Shown: positions 24,076 to 36,754, numbered from the stretch's first letter. The stretch: DNA of 64,000 bases from Cyathus striatus (GCA_025738555.1 JAOVFP010000013.1:496001-560000); one strand, 5' to 3'. Translations and numbers: made by a program. Notes: generated from the sequence alone by a model not told the origin.

Positions 24076-24590
24076 GAGTCCACTGTTACTTATTACACAA
24101 CATTTCCGCTCCTCTCTTTCTGTTTGTTTGTACTTGTTTATATGTCTACTTTAAACATCGTCCTCAGTAGTCATTCACCATTTTAAATTATGTACAACCT
24201 GGCAATAGCATAAATGTTGCTCCTAATTAAATGTATCCTATCTTACTACATCTATAGACTATCAGTTAAGCTTACATATGAGTCCATTATCACTTATTGC
24301 ACAATGTTCGCTCTTTCGTTGTTTTTATTTGTATTTGTTTATACTCTATCTAAAATGTCGTCCTCAGTAGTCATTCACCATTTTAAATTATGTACAACCT
24401 GACAATAGCATAAATGTTACACTTAATTAAATGTATCCTATCTTACTACATATATAGACTATTAGTTAAGCTTACATATGAGTCCATTATTACTTATTGC
24501 ACAATGTATTCGCTCTTTCATTGTTTTTATTTGTATTTGTTTATACTCTGCCTAAATTGTCATTCTTAGTAGTCATTCACCACCTGCAAA
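24076..24590. repeat. ~200-bp tandem repeat, 2.6 copies
   Basis: Units begin at 'gagtcca' near 24076, 24280 and 24480 and share long blocks such as 'gtagtcattcaccattttaa'. They start directly downstream of the integrase-like gene and are AT-rich and non-coding. Confidence 0.85.
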
Positions 24591-25160
24591 TATGTAACCC
24601 AGTGTTGTAGCTTGTAATCTCAAGTGTGAATAACAGATCAGTGTCAATTCAGAGCACTGTTAAAAATGTTGCAGGGACAAATGAATACATAGATTTGAAA
24701 CTAAGGAATTGTATTTTTGCTTACACTTATTGTGATTGAATCAGAGACTTAATTCATCTTTTATCCCAAGTAATTTTTGAATTAATAACATATCATAATG
24801 ACAAAAGACCTATGTTCTGTGGCAGTCCATTCTAATGTTTTACATTAGCACTTAGATATATGTACATTCCAATTAAGCTGTTAACCGAAAACCTAGTCCG
24901 AACAGCAAGCACCCTAAGCAAATATCTAAGTGAGCTGCCAAAGTGCTGAAGGTCAGAGCTCAAAGATTTTGACGTGGTCAAGCATGGTTGTCTGGCTTTC
25001 CATAGGTATCAGCCTATCAGGTGTGTGTTGTTCTGTTATTCTTTTCGTACTTCTCTTTGCTGGATGTTTGTACATAGAAATATACCTTCAACTCTCATAG
25101 TTGACCTACCCTCAGCCTCGATCAACCACAGATTGCAGGAGTGCAATCTTAACATCAGCT
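24591..25160. other. intergenic, nothing firm
   Basis: AT-rich at first, with a short open frame from 24974 that may be the edge of the hypothetical region downstream. No motif was recognised. Confidence 0.4.
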
Positions 25161-26492
25161 TTAACATGATTTTTCAATGACCTCCCCAAAACTCCTTGCT
25201 GACATCACTGCAGCCACTGCCACTGGATCACATACCACTCATGTGGCTTATAAGGGGTATGATTGCAGCGGTATGTGGATTGTGGAAAGTTATGATGAAG
25301 GTGTCTTTTTCTTCATGTTCTTTCTATGGTTTTATTGGAAACTGAGGCTGAACACATGTCACCATCAGAAAGCTCAGCTTCACAGTATTCTACCTTTTCA
25401 CCTTTCTCTGCAAGTAGCTGATCTGAGGCTTCAGCAGGGTACAGTGTAAATCTAACAGCAACACAGACCTGTTCTAGGATGCTATCGTGGCTCAGGCCCA
25501 TGTTGAGGACGAACTGAATAGAGGATTACCAACCCCCACAACCAGTCCAAGTGCATCGCACTATGTGGAGTCCTTGAGGAGCATGGGTGACAGAAGAAGA
25601 AGTATATTCTTCTCTGTGTAGTGATGTGGTCTCATTGCCTATGTCTTCTAGATCATGGCCCCCACCCCCCACATCCCTTTTATGTGTGTTAGTTGGCACT
25701 TGTGCCATTGACATCAGGGGGCTCTCTTCATTTGGAGACTAAATTGTCTGCATATCATTCACGTTCACTACTTCTCCAGCTGGAGGAGGGAATGTACCTA
25801 CATCTCAGCATGCACCCACGATACACCCATTACCGGCCCTGCTCAGTATGTGAAATGCCAAGCCTAATTCATTGATATTTAGTGGTTGTACCCATCCTCC
25901 TCATTGCCACCATACATACACTTCACCTCACCCAACTCTCCTGCATCCCCATCACCCCCAAACTACTCTGCGACTCAGACGCCCATGCAAGCCTCTATCC
26001 CTTTTCAACCTCCACTGTGCACTGCAAGGACCTCCACAGGGTTCACCTCCTCTGAGCAAACACCTCGGCTACACCTCACAAGCTGCATCTCAAAGTATGC
26101 ATATGACATATGCTGCCGCATGCTGCTTTTATATTAGTGCCCATGAACTCACTCCTTCCTCCACCAACTATTCCCAGTGCTATACCTTCCTCACCACTTG
26201 TGGGTATAGATTCTCAGTCTTTGGCATCACCCCTCATTCCTCTGTAGGTACTCCATACATTATGCTGATTGTCATGGGCCTTGTTTCTGAAAACAGGTCC
26301 GCTTCTGAGTCGAGAAGTGCTGCTGAAGGTACAAACTCAAGCATGCTTGTATCACCAGACTTGGTGCCCATGCAGGTGATGCTGTGTGTGCAGACAATAA
26401 GTAGTGTACCTGTGCCTGAGGTTGAGAATGATGAAAATGCCGAGGAGGATATGAGGCAGAAGAAGAGAAGGGGGGAAGAAGGTAGTCTGTAG
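25161..26492 (+). CDS. hypothetical coding region, low confidence
   Basis: Higher GC than its surroundings. A plus-strand frame from 25872 to 26492 (206 codons) starts with a His/Pro/Thr-rich part, passes a hydrophobic patch and ends with an acidic-basic tail (ENDENAEEDMRQKKRRGEEG). An earlier frame at 25177-25449 may be an upstream exon. I recognise no domain. Low-complexity composition could also explain the open frames. Confidence 0.25.
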
Positions 26493-26939
26493 TCTGTAGA
26501 TATGCTGTGACAAATTTGAATGGAATGATTAAGACTTGGAAATGTCCTGGTATAATATCAATGAAGCTCCCCACTGCCATGACACATAGCAACATGTGTC
26601 TCTCTTCAAGTAATGATTTTGCAAATAATGGCTTGGCCCATGCCCATACTTATCCATACTCATTTTAAGATTGTTTTGAATTCATCAAACTGTAATAATA
26701 ACATTCACCCTCTCATAAAATGAGTAGATTATCATGGCAGCATCAATGATGTTAAAATAGTTCTAGGACATATGGTCATGGGAATGATGTTCTTAATGTA
26801 TATAAGAAGTTTGGGTTGCACCGCATGGGCATCCTTACAACTATCAGCACCCTCAACTGTCTAATCAACATGTGTTCATTTGATCAAGCAAGTCATTTAG
26901 TTATCAACAGTCTGACACAGACAGAGATGAATACATACC

Positions 26940-29279
26940 TGGATAATGGTAATTTTTACTCTGTGACTTAGGATAGTTCTAACCATCCAGCAGGATTTAA
27001 AATCCTCCAGCAACAAATGGTTCCAGAAGCTTCACATGATGCTGGTGAATGCTATGATGCACCAAAGTGCCATCCTGAAACTCATAAAGCTGTACTAAGC
27101 AACATTATGAGTTGGGTCAATAGTAATAATGAAGCTACAAGAATTATGTGGTTATATGGATCAGCCAGAGCTGGGAAGTCTGTGATCACTCAGACTACTG
27201 CAGAAGAATGCCACAATGAAGGGAAGCTAGTGGCTAGTTTTTTTTTCTCCAGATTTAGAGCTGGATGAAACAATAAGGATGGCCTTGTTGCAACCATTGC
27301 ATATCAGATTTGTGTTTCAGTTCCAACCATGAAAGAGCACATTATCAAAACTATTGAGAAAAATCCCAATATATTCAAGACTAATATTAGGGTGCAAATG
27401 CAGGAACTGGTCATTGAGCCATTCAAAATAGTGAAGTCTGAGTGCTCTACATGCTCTACACTGAGACTTGTCATAATTGATAGCTTGGATGAATGTCAAA
27501 CCAGAAAAGATCAAGTATAGATTATAGAAGCCATTGCCAAATCACTATCATTGATAGATAGTGCTTCTTTTCTCCAGTTCTTACTGGTTAGCCGACCTGA
27601 AGTAGAAATTCAATGTGCATTTAATATGGAAATCATTGCCTCATCTTGCACTCAACTGGCTCTTGATGATACTTTCGATCCAGACAAAGACATAGAGCTA
27701 TATCTTCAAAGCCATTTTCAGGCTCTCAGACATGAACACATATTAGGCTCATATCTTCCTATATCTTGGCCCTGTGATGAAGATATTGATTTTATTGTGC
27801 GGAAATCTTCTGGCCAGTTCATATATGCTTCAATTGTAGTTCATTATGTTTCAGATTTGCAGCATGATCCTCACAAGCGACTGGATGTGATTCTCAATAT
27901 TAATCCAGAAAATGATGAAAAACCATTTGCTCAGCTTGATGCACTATATTTAACCATCCTTTCAGTTTGTGAAAATTACAAAAACATGGCTTTAGTGCTT
28001 GAAAAGCAATTATGTTCTTAAATAGAGGACACTCTCCTGTTTCTGGAGAAAGAATATTGATGTCTGCTCAATATCTGGATGCATTTCTTTCACTGGAAAA
28101 TGAATGTCTGCTGCTACTTGCTAATCTTCCTTTGATTGTTGATATAAATGATATTGAATACACTGGAATTCGATTCTATCATGCTTCCTTGGATGATTTT
28201 CTTCAAGACCCATCTCGTTCTCATGAATTTTATATTGATCAATATAAAGCACATGCTCGATTTTCGATGTATTGCTTTAATCATATTATAAATCCACAAT
28301 CAGGTGAGAGCACTCTCAAGTCTCCAAGTTTTGTATTGTTCATTAAGCTGGCTATCCTCAGGTCTTCCAGAGATTGTATACACTTACTCTTTGGGGTGCT
28401 GCTTTTGTCACTTCAAATACAGTAACTGGGATGACAATGTTTTTGAGTATATCCGTGAAGAAGGATTACTAAAAGGCAGTAGTCAAATAGAAAATGCCAT
28501 CCAAAAATATAATGAAAGTATCAAATCAAGATCTTTAATAAGACCTTGGTCTGCACTAGGTCACCTAGTTGAGAATATTGACAGAAGAGAAAGTACTTTT
28601 CCAATGTCTTACCATGAAGAAACTAATATAAGCATCTTCTATATTCAGATTTACTCTAAAGTGCATATTAGAGATGTAGTCAATGCCGAATTCCTTAAAC
28701 AAGTGCAGCAACATTCGCAAGATGATATATGTATGTTGTACTACCTTCTAAAGAGATCAACAGACAAAAGCAAGCGATATGTTGTTATTAATCTCATTTT
28801 GAAGAACACTTTGAACACTCAAAAAAAAAAAATTATGGCTGATATATTATCTACTGGAAGTATGTCACAGTGGTTCATTGACTTAATGGAAGCCAATGGA
28901 TATATCTACCATATTCCTGTGGATGTACAGGCTCAATTAGCGTGTCTGCTTCTGGATGTCATGAATGGCAGTATGTTCGATGGGTCAGTTACCATCCTAC
29001 ATGCCAATATTAATTTTGACATTTTTCAGAAATACTTTAGCACTGTTTTATGAAATCTTTCACCATATGCCGATATCAAAAGATGCAGCCACCACTATTC
29101 TTCGAAAGTGGAGACGTGTTGAGAAAATGGAACTGATTATGGATTCAGACAATTCTGCATTTGATGACTGGGTAATTGAACATATGATGGGCGGTATATG
29201 GCCAATATGCTATGACATAAATGACTCAATGAGGTGCCTCATACATAATTATTGGGAGGTTCGTCACTTATTTATTTGA
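26940..29279 (+). pseudogene. NACHT-domain STAND protein (NLR-like), decayed
   Basis: One frame from 26970 to 28021 encodes the typical Agaricomycete NACHT architecture: a lead-in with ECYDAPKCHPETHKAV, P-loop WLYGSARAGKSVITQT, the DGLVATIAYQIC helix, Walker B LRLVIIDSLDEC, and VSRPEVEI with a winged-helix-like part. These proteins are signal-sensing P-loop NTPases linked in fungi to self/non-self recognition. The frame has stops at 27266-27268 (TGA) and 27518-27520 (TAG). Frameshifts near 28000, 28310 and 29040 continue it into an alpha-helical C-terminus (FYHASLDDFLQDPSRSHEFY, then about 300 residues). No WD40 repeats follow. The P-loop has Arg at a position usually Gly (GPAGAGKS) but keeps GxxxxGKS. 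Confidence 0.8.
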
Positions 29280-29291
29280 TTACGAACCTCC
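29255..29291. repeat. perfect 10-bp inverted repeat
   Basis: GGAGGTTCGT and ACGAACCTCC are separated by 17 bp of AT-rich sequence at the very end of the NACHT pseudogene. It could form a strong hairpin. Its role is unknown. Confidence 0.6.
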
Positions 29292-30529
29292 TGTAACCAA
29301 ATAATAGTGATCAATCAACTCTCAGGAATGCAAACCTGATGATAAAATTGCTGTTTGACCAAATAAAGATAATCTGTGAATGAGAAGGAATTAGCTGAAC
29401 AATTGGAATTATCAGCTAAATTTTCGGCCAAAGCTTCCTATAAACAATTATATGCATTACATATGTGGTTAAATACATACAAAACCGAAAACAATATACC
29501 ACAAACAAGTAGATGGGAATTCATGGGTAGGATAGGTTATGTATGTATAGTACAGAATACATACACTTTGAATACTTCACTTCAACACAAATTATTATCG
29601 TACATGCCTACTAAAAGGTGAGTGGACTATAAAGAAGACTCGTTGATGAAGAATATGACTGCCTTGCTGAGTTGCATTACACTGCTCAATGAGCTACAAC
29701 AATATTGCTGCCCCAAGAAATTTTGTATTGCCAATTTATTAGTCAAACTGCGAGAACCAAATTATGGGTGCTAACTTATCCATTATGAGCATAAAGCTTA
29801 CTCAGTAGTCATAGTTCCTGAATTTATGCTGCAAAATTTTGAGTGAGAAATTAATGTTAGTGAAAGAGAAGTTCTTGTTGAAAACCAATTGAAAACAGTG
29901 AGCAAGAGTTGAGTTGTCACTTATGTAAGGAAGAGGCTAGCCATTGACGTCCCATATTGCCCACAAGTTACAACCTCAACCAAGGTAAGTACATTATGCT
30001 TCAGTGGAAAGCTCGAGTCGACCTAGTGGGCCCACCTTGTACGTTGACACCTTACTGGTGTCTTGATTTAGCTCTATCCCTTCCACGTTTGATTCCAGTA
30101 ACTTCAACAGGCATCGCAGAGTCCGAGATGAAACCCTTTGGAAATGAGACCACCATGGTTCAACATAACATCTTGATCGACATGTGTTTGCATAAGTTCA
30201 GCGTAAAACAACTAAAAGTACACAAAAAAAAGAAGACAAGAATGGTATAAGAAAATGTATATGTAAAACGTCAAACATGTAGGAAGGAAGGAGTTATTAC
30301 AACCACTTCCTAGAGTAACCCCTACCCACTTCCAGCGTCCTGGGCTCACTAAACTCCTCCCAAGAAGGCCCCACATCTTCATCGCCCATCAGAGCCCCCT
30401 GACCACCGACATCAGTGGGGCCTGCCCCACCCGATGCACCGTCCCATGAGCCGTCTGATTATTGGTTTTTTATAACCTGTTTTGGATGGAGGGAGGATTA
30501 GTTCGGTTAGAGGGAAGGGAGGAAGGAAG
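29292..30529. other. intergenic, no gene supported
   Basis: An open frame at 29376-29621 (81 codons) and one at 29957-30250 have no recognised motifs. From about 30300 the DNA becomes GC-richer and leads into the minisatellite. Confidence 0.4.
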
Positions 30530-31300
30530 GATGGAAGTAAGAGAAAGGAAGAAAAAGGGAGAGTCCCAAGCACAACACAATGTAGCGCATGAGACATGTC
30601 AACACAGTCGGGAACACAGAAGTAATGGATACGAAGCAAAGCCCCATCCAGCCACAGCAGTCCCAATGAATGCCCAACTATGTGCATACAACAAAGGAGG
30701 GGGGGTCGAGAGGTAGCACAACTCCAATGAGCAACAATCACGTATATAGATGTACAGCCACAATCCCAGCCCAACTCAACGAAGGGCGAAAGCATAGTGC
30801 AACCCCCATCCAGTGGGTATGCACACAAAGGACGAAGGAAGGGGAGTCGAAAGCCAGCACAACTCTAATGGAAACGAGCAACACAATATTCATCAACGAA
30901 CGCCAAAAGCGCAGAACAACACCTACCTAGGGGTACATGCACGAAAGAGAGGGGAGGGGGGAAGTCAAAAGCCAGCACAACTCCGACTCCACCAGTAATG
31001 TCAGCATATACAGCTGTACAACCGCCTTTCCAACCCCACAAAGGCCTAAAGCACCCCACAACCCCACCCAGCCAGATGTCCACAATGCACGAAGAACGAA
31101 GGAGAGGGAGGAGGGGTTGAAAACTGGGATGACTCCAGGAACTCATAGTGTATACAGCCTCGACTATGCACAAGTGCACCGAAAGTACTGGCAATGCATA
31201 TGCCCATCATGTCCACCTGCAGCTGCACCTACAGTCGCCAACCCAGCAGAGGCTCAACATCTAAAGCAACGCAGAACCCCACCTCTATCAATCCACACAC
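30530..31300. repeat. degenerate ~130-bp minisatellite (about 5 units)
   Basis: Each unit has a purine-rich block (gaargagrgggagggg), then 'agtcraaarccagcacaactc', a middle part with 'tatacagctgtacarcc', and 'cccaatcca-cca'. Units start near 30560, 30690, 30830, 30945 and 31095. Open frames on both strands here are repeat artefacts. Confidence 0.65.
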
Positions 31301-31305
31301 AGCAC

Positions 31306-31606
31306 TGTGAGAAGTAACAAAGAATAGAGAGGGTGTTGAGAGGATAGAGGATAATAAAGGAGCAAGAACTCAAACACAAACACAGACACAGACACAAAAT
31401 GGGGAAGAAACTTATTAACAACTATCAAGTTACAGAGTGTTTATATACTAGGTGTGTCTACCAAAGTCCAACCAAGGTCCATGTAACTAAGGTAACAGAC
31501 AGCTATCAATCTGTCAATCACATATCTGTCAATCACAGAACTGTCAAGTATGACAGGTGACAAGTGACAGCTGTCAAAGAAGCTGTGCAACCCAGAATAT
31601 CTAACA
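31306..31606. mobile_element. solo LTR with 5-bp target duplication agcac
   Basis: The 301-bp block begins TGTGAGAAGTAAC and ends ATATCTAACA. It is flanked by agcac at 31301-31305 and 31607-31611. It is clearly homologous over its whole length to the solo LTR at 52.93-53.26 kb. It contains a (cagaca)n-like stretch and the core 'gagtgtttatatact'. Orientation is undetermined because both strands begin TGT. Confidence 0.9.
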
Positions 31607-32081
31607 AGCACACTGTGCACAACCCCAAACCGCCCCCAATGCAAATGCACATCTTGATTGTAGGCCCAATCCTACACTGTGCTGGGCATGAATGTGGAGA
31701 AAGACACTGACAAGGATGAGGATGGGTTTTAGGCGGGAATGTAACATGTGTAGAGACGTAGTTCGTATAGTTGCATTTCGCGGCTGTGTCATCTAGGTGC
31801 ACGAGGAACGATTGACTGTTGGCGGCAGGGTGGGTGTGAGTCAGATTGATAAGATAGGAAGGGGAAGTGGGGGAGGACGTACTTGAAGCCGTCACATGTT
31901 CATACTTGTGGATGAAGTTAACAGCTGGAATCTGTTCCTTCACTACATCCCATGAGAGCGATGCTATCCACCACAGTATCAGCCTTCTACCTTTTGCACA
32001 CAAGGAAATGAAGACATAGGATCCACAATCCAAATACCCTGCAAACTGAAATCGAAGATCCCAGGGTGGAGAACTTGTCAA
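31607..32081 (-). CDS. hypothetical open frame, low confidence
   Basis: A minus-strand frame of about 160 codons before it runs into the solo LTR has a mixed composition with several Trp, Cys and His residues (FAGYLDCGSYVFISLC, IHKYEHVTASST). I recognise no family. If real, its original 3' end was replaced when the LTR inserted. Confidence 0.2.
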
Positions 32082-32094
32082 TGAGCCACATGTT

Positions 32095-32365
32095 TCAACT
32101 GACTATCAGAGAGTCAGTTGAGAGTCAGTTGATAGTATCAGAGAGTAGATTGATAGTAAGATGAGACTTAGTTGAGACTCAGGTGAGAGTCAGGTGAGAG
32201 TCAGTTGAGAGTTATATTATAATTACATACAAAATTAGAATAATCACAAGTCTCACCTTACTCTCACCTTACTATCACCTGACTCTTATTCAATCTGGTA
32301 TCAGATAGTAATCTGAGACTTGATTGATACAATTTCACCTGACTATCATCTGACTATCAATTAAA
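32095..32365. repeat. fold-back repeat made of 10-bp units
   Basis: The left arm (about 32095-32215) is a run of 'gagtcagttga/gagtcaggtga' units. The right arm (about 32256-32365) carries the complement ('tcacctgactctcacc', 'tgactatcaactgac'-like units). About 40 bp of AT-rich DNA separates them. The arms can pair in several registers. It resembles a MITE or foldback element without coding capacity. Confidence 0.7.
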
Positions 32366-32394
32366 TTTGTATGAGTTATTGGTGTAAAATAAGA

Positions 32395-32475
32395 TTGCAT
32401 CTGGGCAGAATTGAACCCTCGATGTGGTCACGTGACCGGCGCTTATTCCGAAAGCGCCAATAGATCATGTGTCAT
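32395..32475 (-). ncRNA. tRNA-like module, related to the one at 54.65 kb
   Basis: The minus strand reads atgacaca...ttggcgc..taagcgccggt, then CGAGGGTTCAATTCTGCC (B-box-like), then gatgcaatcttatttta. The copy at 54.65-54.74 kb has atgacaca, taagcgc.cggt, GGGTTCGAA and gatgcaattt..tttta in the same order. A clean cloverleaf is not obvious, so it is probably a tRNA-derived repeat. Confidence 0.4.
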
Positions 32476-32531
32476 TAATTTTACATGACATCATTATTAT
32501 TAATAAGCACTATGATTAGTCACGTGTACAT

Positions 32532-32556
32532 ATCTTTTTTTTTTTTTTTTTTTTTT
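32532..32556. repeat. T homopolymer of about 24 bases
   Basis: An uninterrupted T-run. It may be the tail of a retroposed sequence on the minus strand or simple slippage. Confidence 0.9.
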
Positions 32557-32689
32557 GTGGTGCGACTTGTCAATTAATTCTTTGTTCCCACCCTCCATTC
32601 ACTCCCTTGCTCCCATCTTCCACTCGCTCTATCATTCTACTCTACATTCAATCCTCCTCTTCTTTCGGTGCAATCGCTTGTTTCTTATT

Positions 32690-34200
32690 GAGTGCAATTG
32701 CTCTTTTTTATCAAGTGCAATCGCTTCCTCTTCTGTTATCTGTGTTGTTGTCCTCACGATGGTATTACAGTATGCATATTCTTTTCTTCTCCTTCATTCC
32801 AGTGCCACTGAGTGTAACACTCGCTCCTAGCCTTTCCCACGATGCCATTGAGTGCAAATGCTCTCGTGTCATCTCCCGCTGCTCATTCCTCCCCCTCTCG
32901 CCTGTGACACCTTAAGCACAAACACTCCTTCCCCCTTTCCCGTGACGTCTGAGCACAAACACTCCATCCCCCTCCCCCTATAATGTTTATGAGTGCAAAC
33001 ACTCTTCCTCCCCTCCCCTATGCCATGTATGAGCACAAATGCTCCGTCTTCCTCCCCCCATGACATGTCCTCTCCCCCATGCCATGTCTGCGAGCGCAAA
33101 CACTCGTCCTTTCCCTCCCCCCTCGACGTGTGAGTGCAAACGCTCTTCCTCCCCTCCCCTATGCCATGTATGAGCACAAACACTCTGTCTTCCTCCCCCC
33201 TGTGACATGTCCTCTCCCCCATGCCACGTCTGCAAGTGCAAATGCTCATCCTTTCCCTCCCCCCTCGACGTGTGAGTGCAAACACTCTTCTTCTCCCCTC
33301 CATCCCTCATTCCTGCAACGTCTGCAAGCACAAACACTTGTCCTTTCCCTACCCCCTCGACGTGGTCCTCTCCCTCATGCCACGTCTGCGAGCACAAACA
33401 CTTGTCCTTTCCCTACCCCCTCGATGTGTGAGTGCAAACGCTCTTCTTTTCTCCTCTGTCCCTCTCCCCCATGACGTCTGCGAGTGCAAACACTTGTCCT
33501 TTCCCTACCCCCTCGACGTGTGAGTGCAAACGCTCTTCTTTTCCTCTCCATCCCTCTCCCCCATAACGTCTGCAAGCACAAACACTCGTCTTTTCCCTAC
33601 CCCCTTGACATGTGAGTGCAAACACTCTTCTTTTCCCCTCTGTCCCCCTCTCCCCTCAACATGTGAGCGCAAACACTCTTCTCCCCTCCGTCCCCCTCCC
33701 CCTCAACGTGAGTGCAACCACTTGTCTTTCCCCTCTATCCCCCTCTGCTCATGACGTCCGTGAGCGCAAACACTCTTATTTTCCCCTCCGTTCCCCTCCC
33801 CCATGATGTCTGCAAGCGCAAACACTCGTCCTTTCCCTACCCCCCATGGCGTCTGTGAGTGCAATGCTCGTCTTTTCCCCTCCATCCCCTCCCCCCATGA
33901 CATCTGTGAGCACAAACGCTCCTCCCCTCCCCCATCCTATGTATGAGCACAATGCTCCGTCCCCCTCCCCCTGTCACGTTTGCAAGCACAAACACTCATT
34001 TTTCCCCTCCCCCCCCTCCCCCATGCCACATCTGAGTGCAACTGCTCGTCCTTTCTCTTCTCCGTTAATGTCTGCAAGTGCAAACGCTCTCTTTCCCTCC
34101 CTCTCAACATCTCTGAGTGCAAATGCTCACATTTCCCTTTCCGAGTGCAATGCTCACTTCCCCTCCCCCATGACATCCCTGAGTGCAAGCACTCTTCCTT
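32690..34200. repeat. C-rich minisatellite with a repeated hairpin core GAGYGCAAAYRCTC
   Basis: About 33 copies of GAGTGCAAACACTC and variants are separated by 25-50 bp of ccctcccc-type spacer. The core is a 5-bp stem (GAGTG/CACTC, GAGCG/CGCTC) around a CAAA loop. Compensated changes appear (GAGCGCAAACGCTC). The block starts about 135 bp after the T-run and ends about 410 bp before module 1 gene 1. Open frames on both strands are artefacts. Confidence 0.85.
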
Positions 34201-34613
34201 TTTCTCACTGAATCTATTTTTATCCCAGCTTCTCCCATGTCAACAACGCAACTCAAGTATTTTTCTTTCCCTCTCTCTCCCTTCCCTTCCTTTCCTTCCT
34301 CTCCTTTCCTCTCCCTCTTTCAGTGCTAGTTCATTGAGTCCTGGCAGTTGCCAGTGACCATTGAAATAGCACCCAATTGAGTAGGAGTTGGAGTTGGAGT
34401 TAGGAATGTTATTTATAGAGTTGACATATATCTTCTCATGTTAATACTATGTGCTTCTTTTCTTCTTTTGTGCTCACAGATTGATTGACTAAGTCCCATG
34501 AATGATATAAGTAAAGACTGTGTCTCTTTTCCCTTTCTTTATCTGAGTGCACAACACTTAAGATACAATTTTGCTTTTTTACACTGCTTTTTTACAGTCT
34601 ACTTTTGTCTACT
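34201..34613 (+). promoter_or_regulatory. upstream region of module 1
   Basis: A CT-rich stretch (34250-34325), a (ttggag)n run near 34390 and AT-rich DNA precede the chosen ATG at 34614. No specific promoter element can be assigned. Confidence 0.3.
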
Positions 34614-36726
34614 ATGCATACTACTAGGTCCAAGACTGCTGGTGCTGGTGCTGGCGCTGCTCCACCATCCTCTTCCACTAGATCCAGGAGAAGGAGAAGG
34701 AGGAGGAGGAGGAGGAGGAGGAGGATGTAATTGAGGTGTCAGAGAAAGGTACAGGGAAGGGAAAAAAGGTAAATCAAAAATCTATTCCCAAAGGACAGAG
34801 GAAGAAAATCAAGTAAGTTCTATTGTTTAAATAAACTTATTTATTCTTTTTATAGGAAATCTTCTGTTCAGCGCCTCCAAGAGGATCAAGAGCTTGATGC
34901 TCAAGGAGTACCAGCTCATCTAACTAGGTATGATTTCTTGTTCTATCCTTTCTACTTAATACTTCACATTATATATAGAACAGAATTAATTCTAGAGCGG
35001 AGCAACTTGACAATTGCTCCACCTCCTTAGCTTCATGGTCGCTCTGGGACAGTACTTCCACCTCATGTAAGGACTTCAACAGACTCTAGGTCAGCATCAA
35101 GCAGCTCTGTGTTTGGTGACTCTATTAAGTCTGGCTCTAAGTCTACTTCTGGTGACTCGTTAAATGATAAGGAACACTCTGTGTTCTTTGATAACACTTC
35201 TAAGTCAATGTCTAGTGAACTATTAAGTGCAAGAGAATCTACATCAATTGAGAATGACTGTGATGATACAGAGGAAATGGATATTGACAAAACCCCTAAA
35301 AAAAGCAACAAGAAGCATGGCCGCTCTACTAGCCCTACCAGTCCCACTGCTAGTATTGACAGCTGCTCTTCAAAATATAGCCGGAAGTCTTTATCACAGA
35401 GCACTGCATCCAGTCACTCATCCAATTCAAATAACCCAACTGGTTTAGAATCCAATCTATTTAGAGAGAGTCAAACTTTTGAAATTTTCATGAATCAGTT
35501 TAATGATCAACATTCAGATGAAGCTGATTCAGAAGAAGACTCTGTTACTAAGGCTGTGGACTCTCTTGAGTTACAAGGTGCATCAAAAATCACAGGTGGT
35601 CACATGCGTGAGCATGCACTTGGGAATAATTTTAATTTTGGTGATGAAGGTAAATAATGAACATGACTTATTTTGTTTAACTATTTAACACATTTGATAG
35701 AGGAAGCAGGTGAAGTACCATTTGAGGTACCTACAACTGGAACAATATATGTTTTCAGTAATTGCAAATCAACAGAACCATATTTTGCAATCAAAAATAT
35801 CAAATTGCGTTACAAACTTGGTAAAATTGTAGAGTTGATTGGTGCAAAATACTCACATATCAAAGGTATATTATTTATTCTTTACACCTATAGATATATA
35901 TTGACTATATTTATATACAGTATTAAATCCATATATGTTTATCTGGGAGGATAATACTTGGTTTATTAAAGGCCACTATTCAGAGCTTTTAAAAGATCCT
36001 GAAGATATTGAGTGGTTTATTAATGAAAAGAACAAAACAGTTTGCCATGTTTTAGCAGTATGTGTGAAGTATTTATTTGTTATAATTAACTTACAATTTT
36101 CATAGGAAGGTCTTGATTCATCCACAAATATGATCTCAGCTCCTACTGCTACAATATCTGCTACAACATCTGCTCCTGTAGCTTCTGGTTCTGGTGCAGG
36201 TAAAGCCTTAAGATCAGCTACAAAAGAGCAGCAACAAATTATTGAGATCTTTAATATTCCTCCTGCTTTGCACTATGAGGGTACTGTCAACATTCGTGTT
36301 GTATATGCAAAGTGGCTCTTTATACAGAAGATTGTTTTGGAATTACCTGGAAAGATTGCAGATGGATCCTTCACTGGAAAGGAGAGTGGTAATGAGCGAA
36401 CATATACCATATTCTTTGCAACACCATCCTACTTCAGAGTTCATAGACATTTTCGCAACTTGAAGCATTTTAAAAGGATGGAACAATGGTTTATGGGAGA
36501 TCCCAATATTAAGGATGAAGATGTCTGGGGAGCTAGAAAGCCTGGTATCGATTATTTGGGTGAAATTCTGAATAAGTGTATTACTATTGCTGAGAAGAAA
36601 AACAAAGAAGAAGAAAAGGAAGAGAGAGAGAAGGAGAAAGAGAAAGAGAAGGAAAAGGACAAAAATAAGGGTAAGGGTAAAGATAAGAAAAAGGAGAGTA
36701 GAAAAGGAAAGGAGCGAGCCTTGTAA
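34614..36726 (+). CDS. module 1, gene 1: unrecognised nuclear-type protein with acidic disordered part and Lys-rich tail
   Basis: Six exons: about 34614-34812, 34856-34927, 35031-35649, 35701-35865, 35921-36057 and 36106-36726, with consensus GT..AG introns of 43-103 bp. The start MHTTRSKTAGAGAG resembles the basic N-terminus of the module 2 paralogue. A GAG/GGA run near 34690 seems to shift the frame by one base before EEEDVIEVSEKGTGKGKK. Next come a Ser/Asp/Glu-rich disordered stretch, the motif GHMREHALGNNFN, a globular block ending HVLA, a second block with SFTGKESGNERTYTIFF and MEQWFMGD, and a tail of Lys/Glu repeats ending KGKERAL. I do not recognise the family. Lys tracts and acidic runs suggest a nuclear, nucleic-acid-associated protein (inference). 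Confidence 0.7.
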
Positions 36727-36754
36727 GAATATTTTCTTTTGCTATTTCAACAAA

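Noticed and set aside
32690..34200. CRISPR-like regular spacing of a short palindromic repeat
   Set aside because: Spacers are degenerate versions of one C-rich sequence, spacing is irregular and the genome is eukaryotic, so this is a minisatellite.
32869..34357. Long open frames on both strands in the C-rich block
   Set aside because: All follow the hairpin minisatellite and are low-complexity; no frame is favoured.
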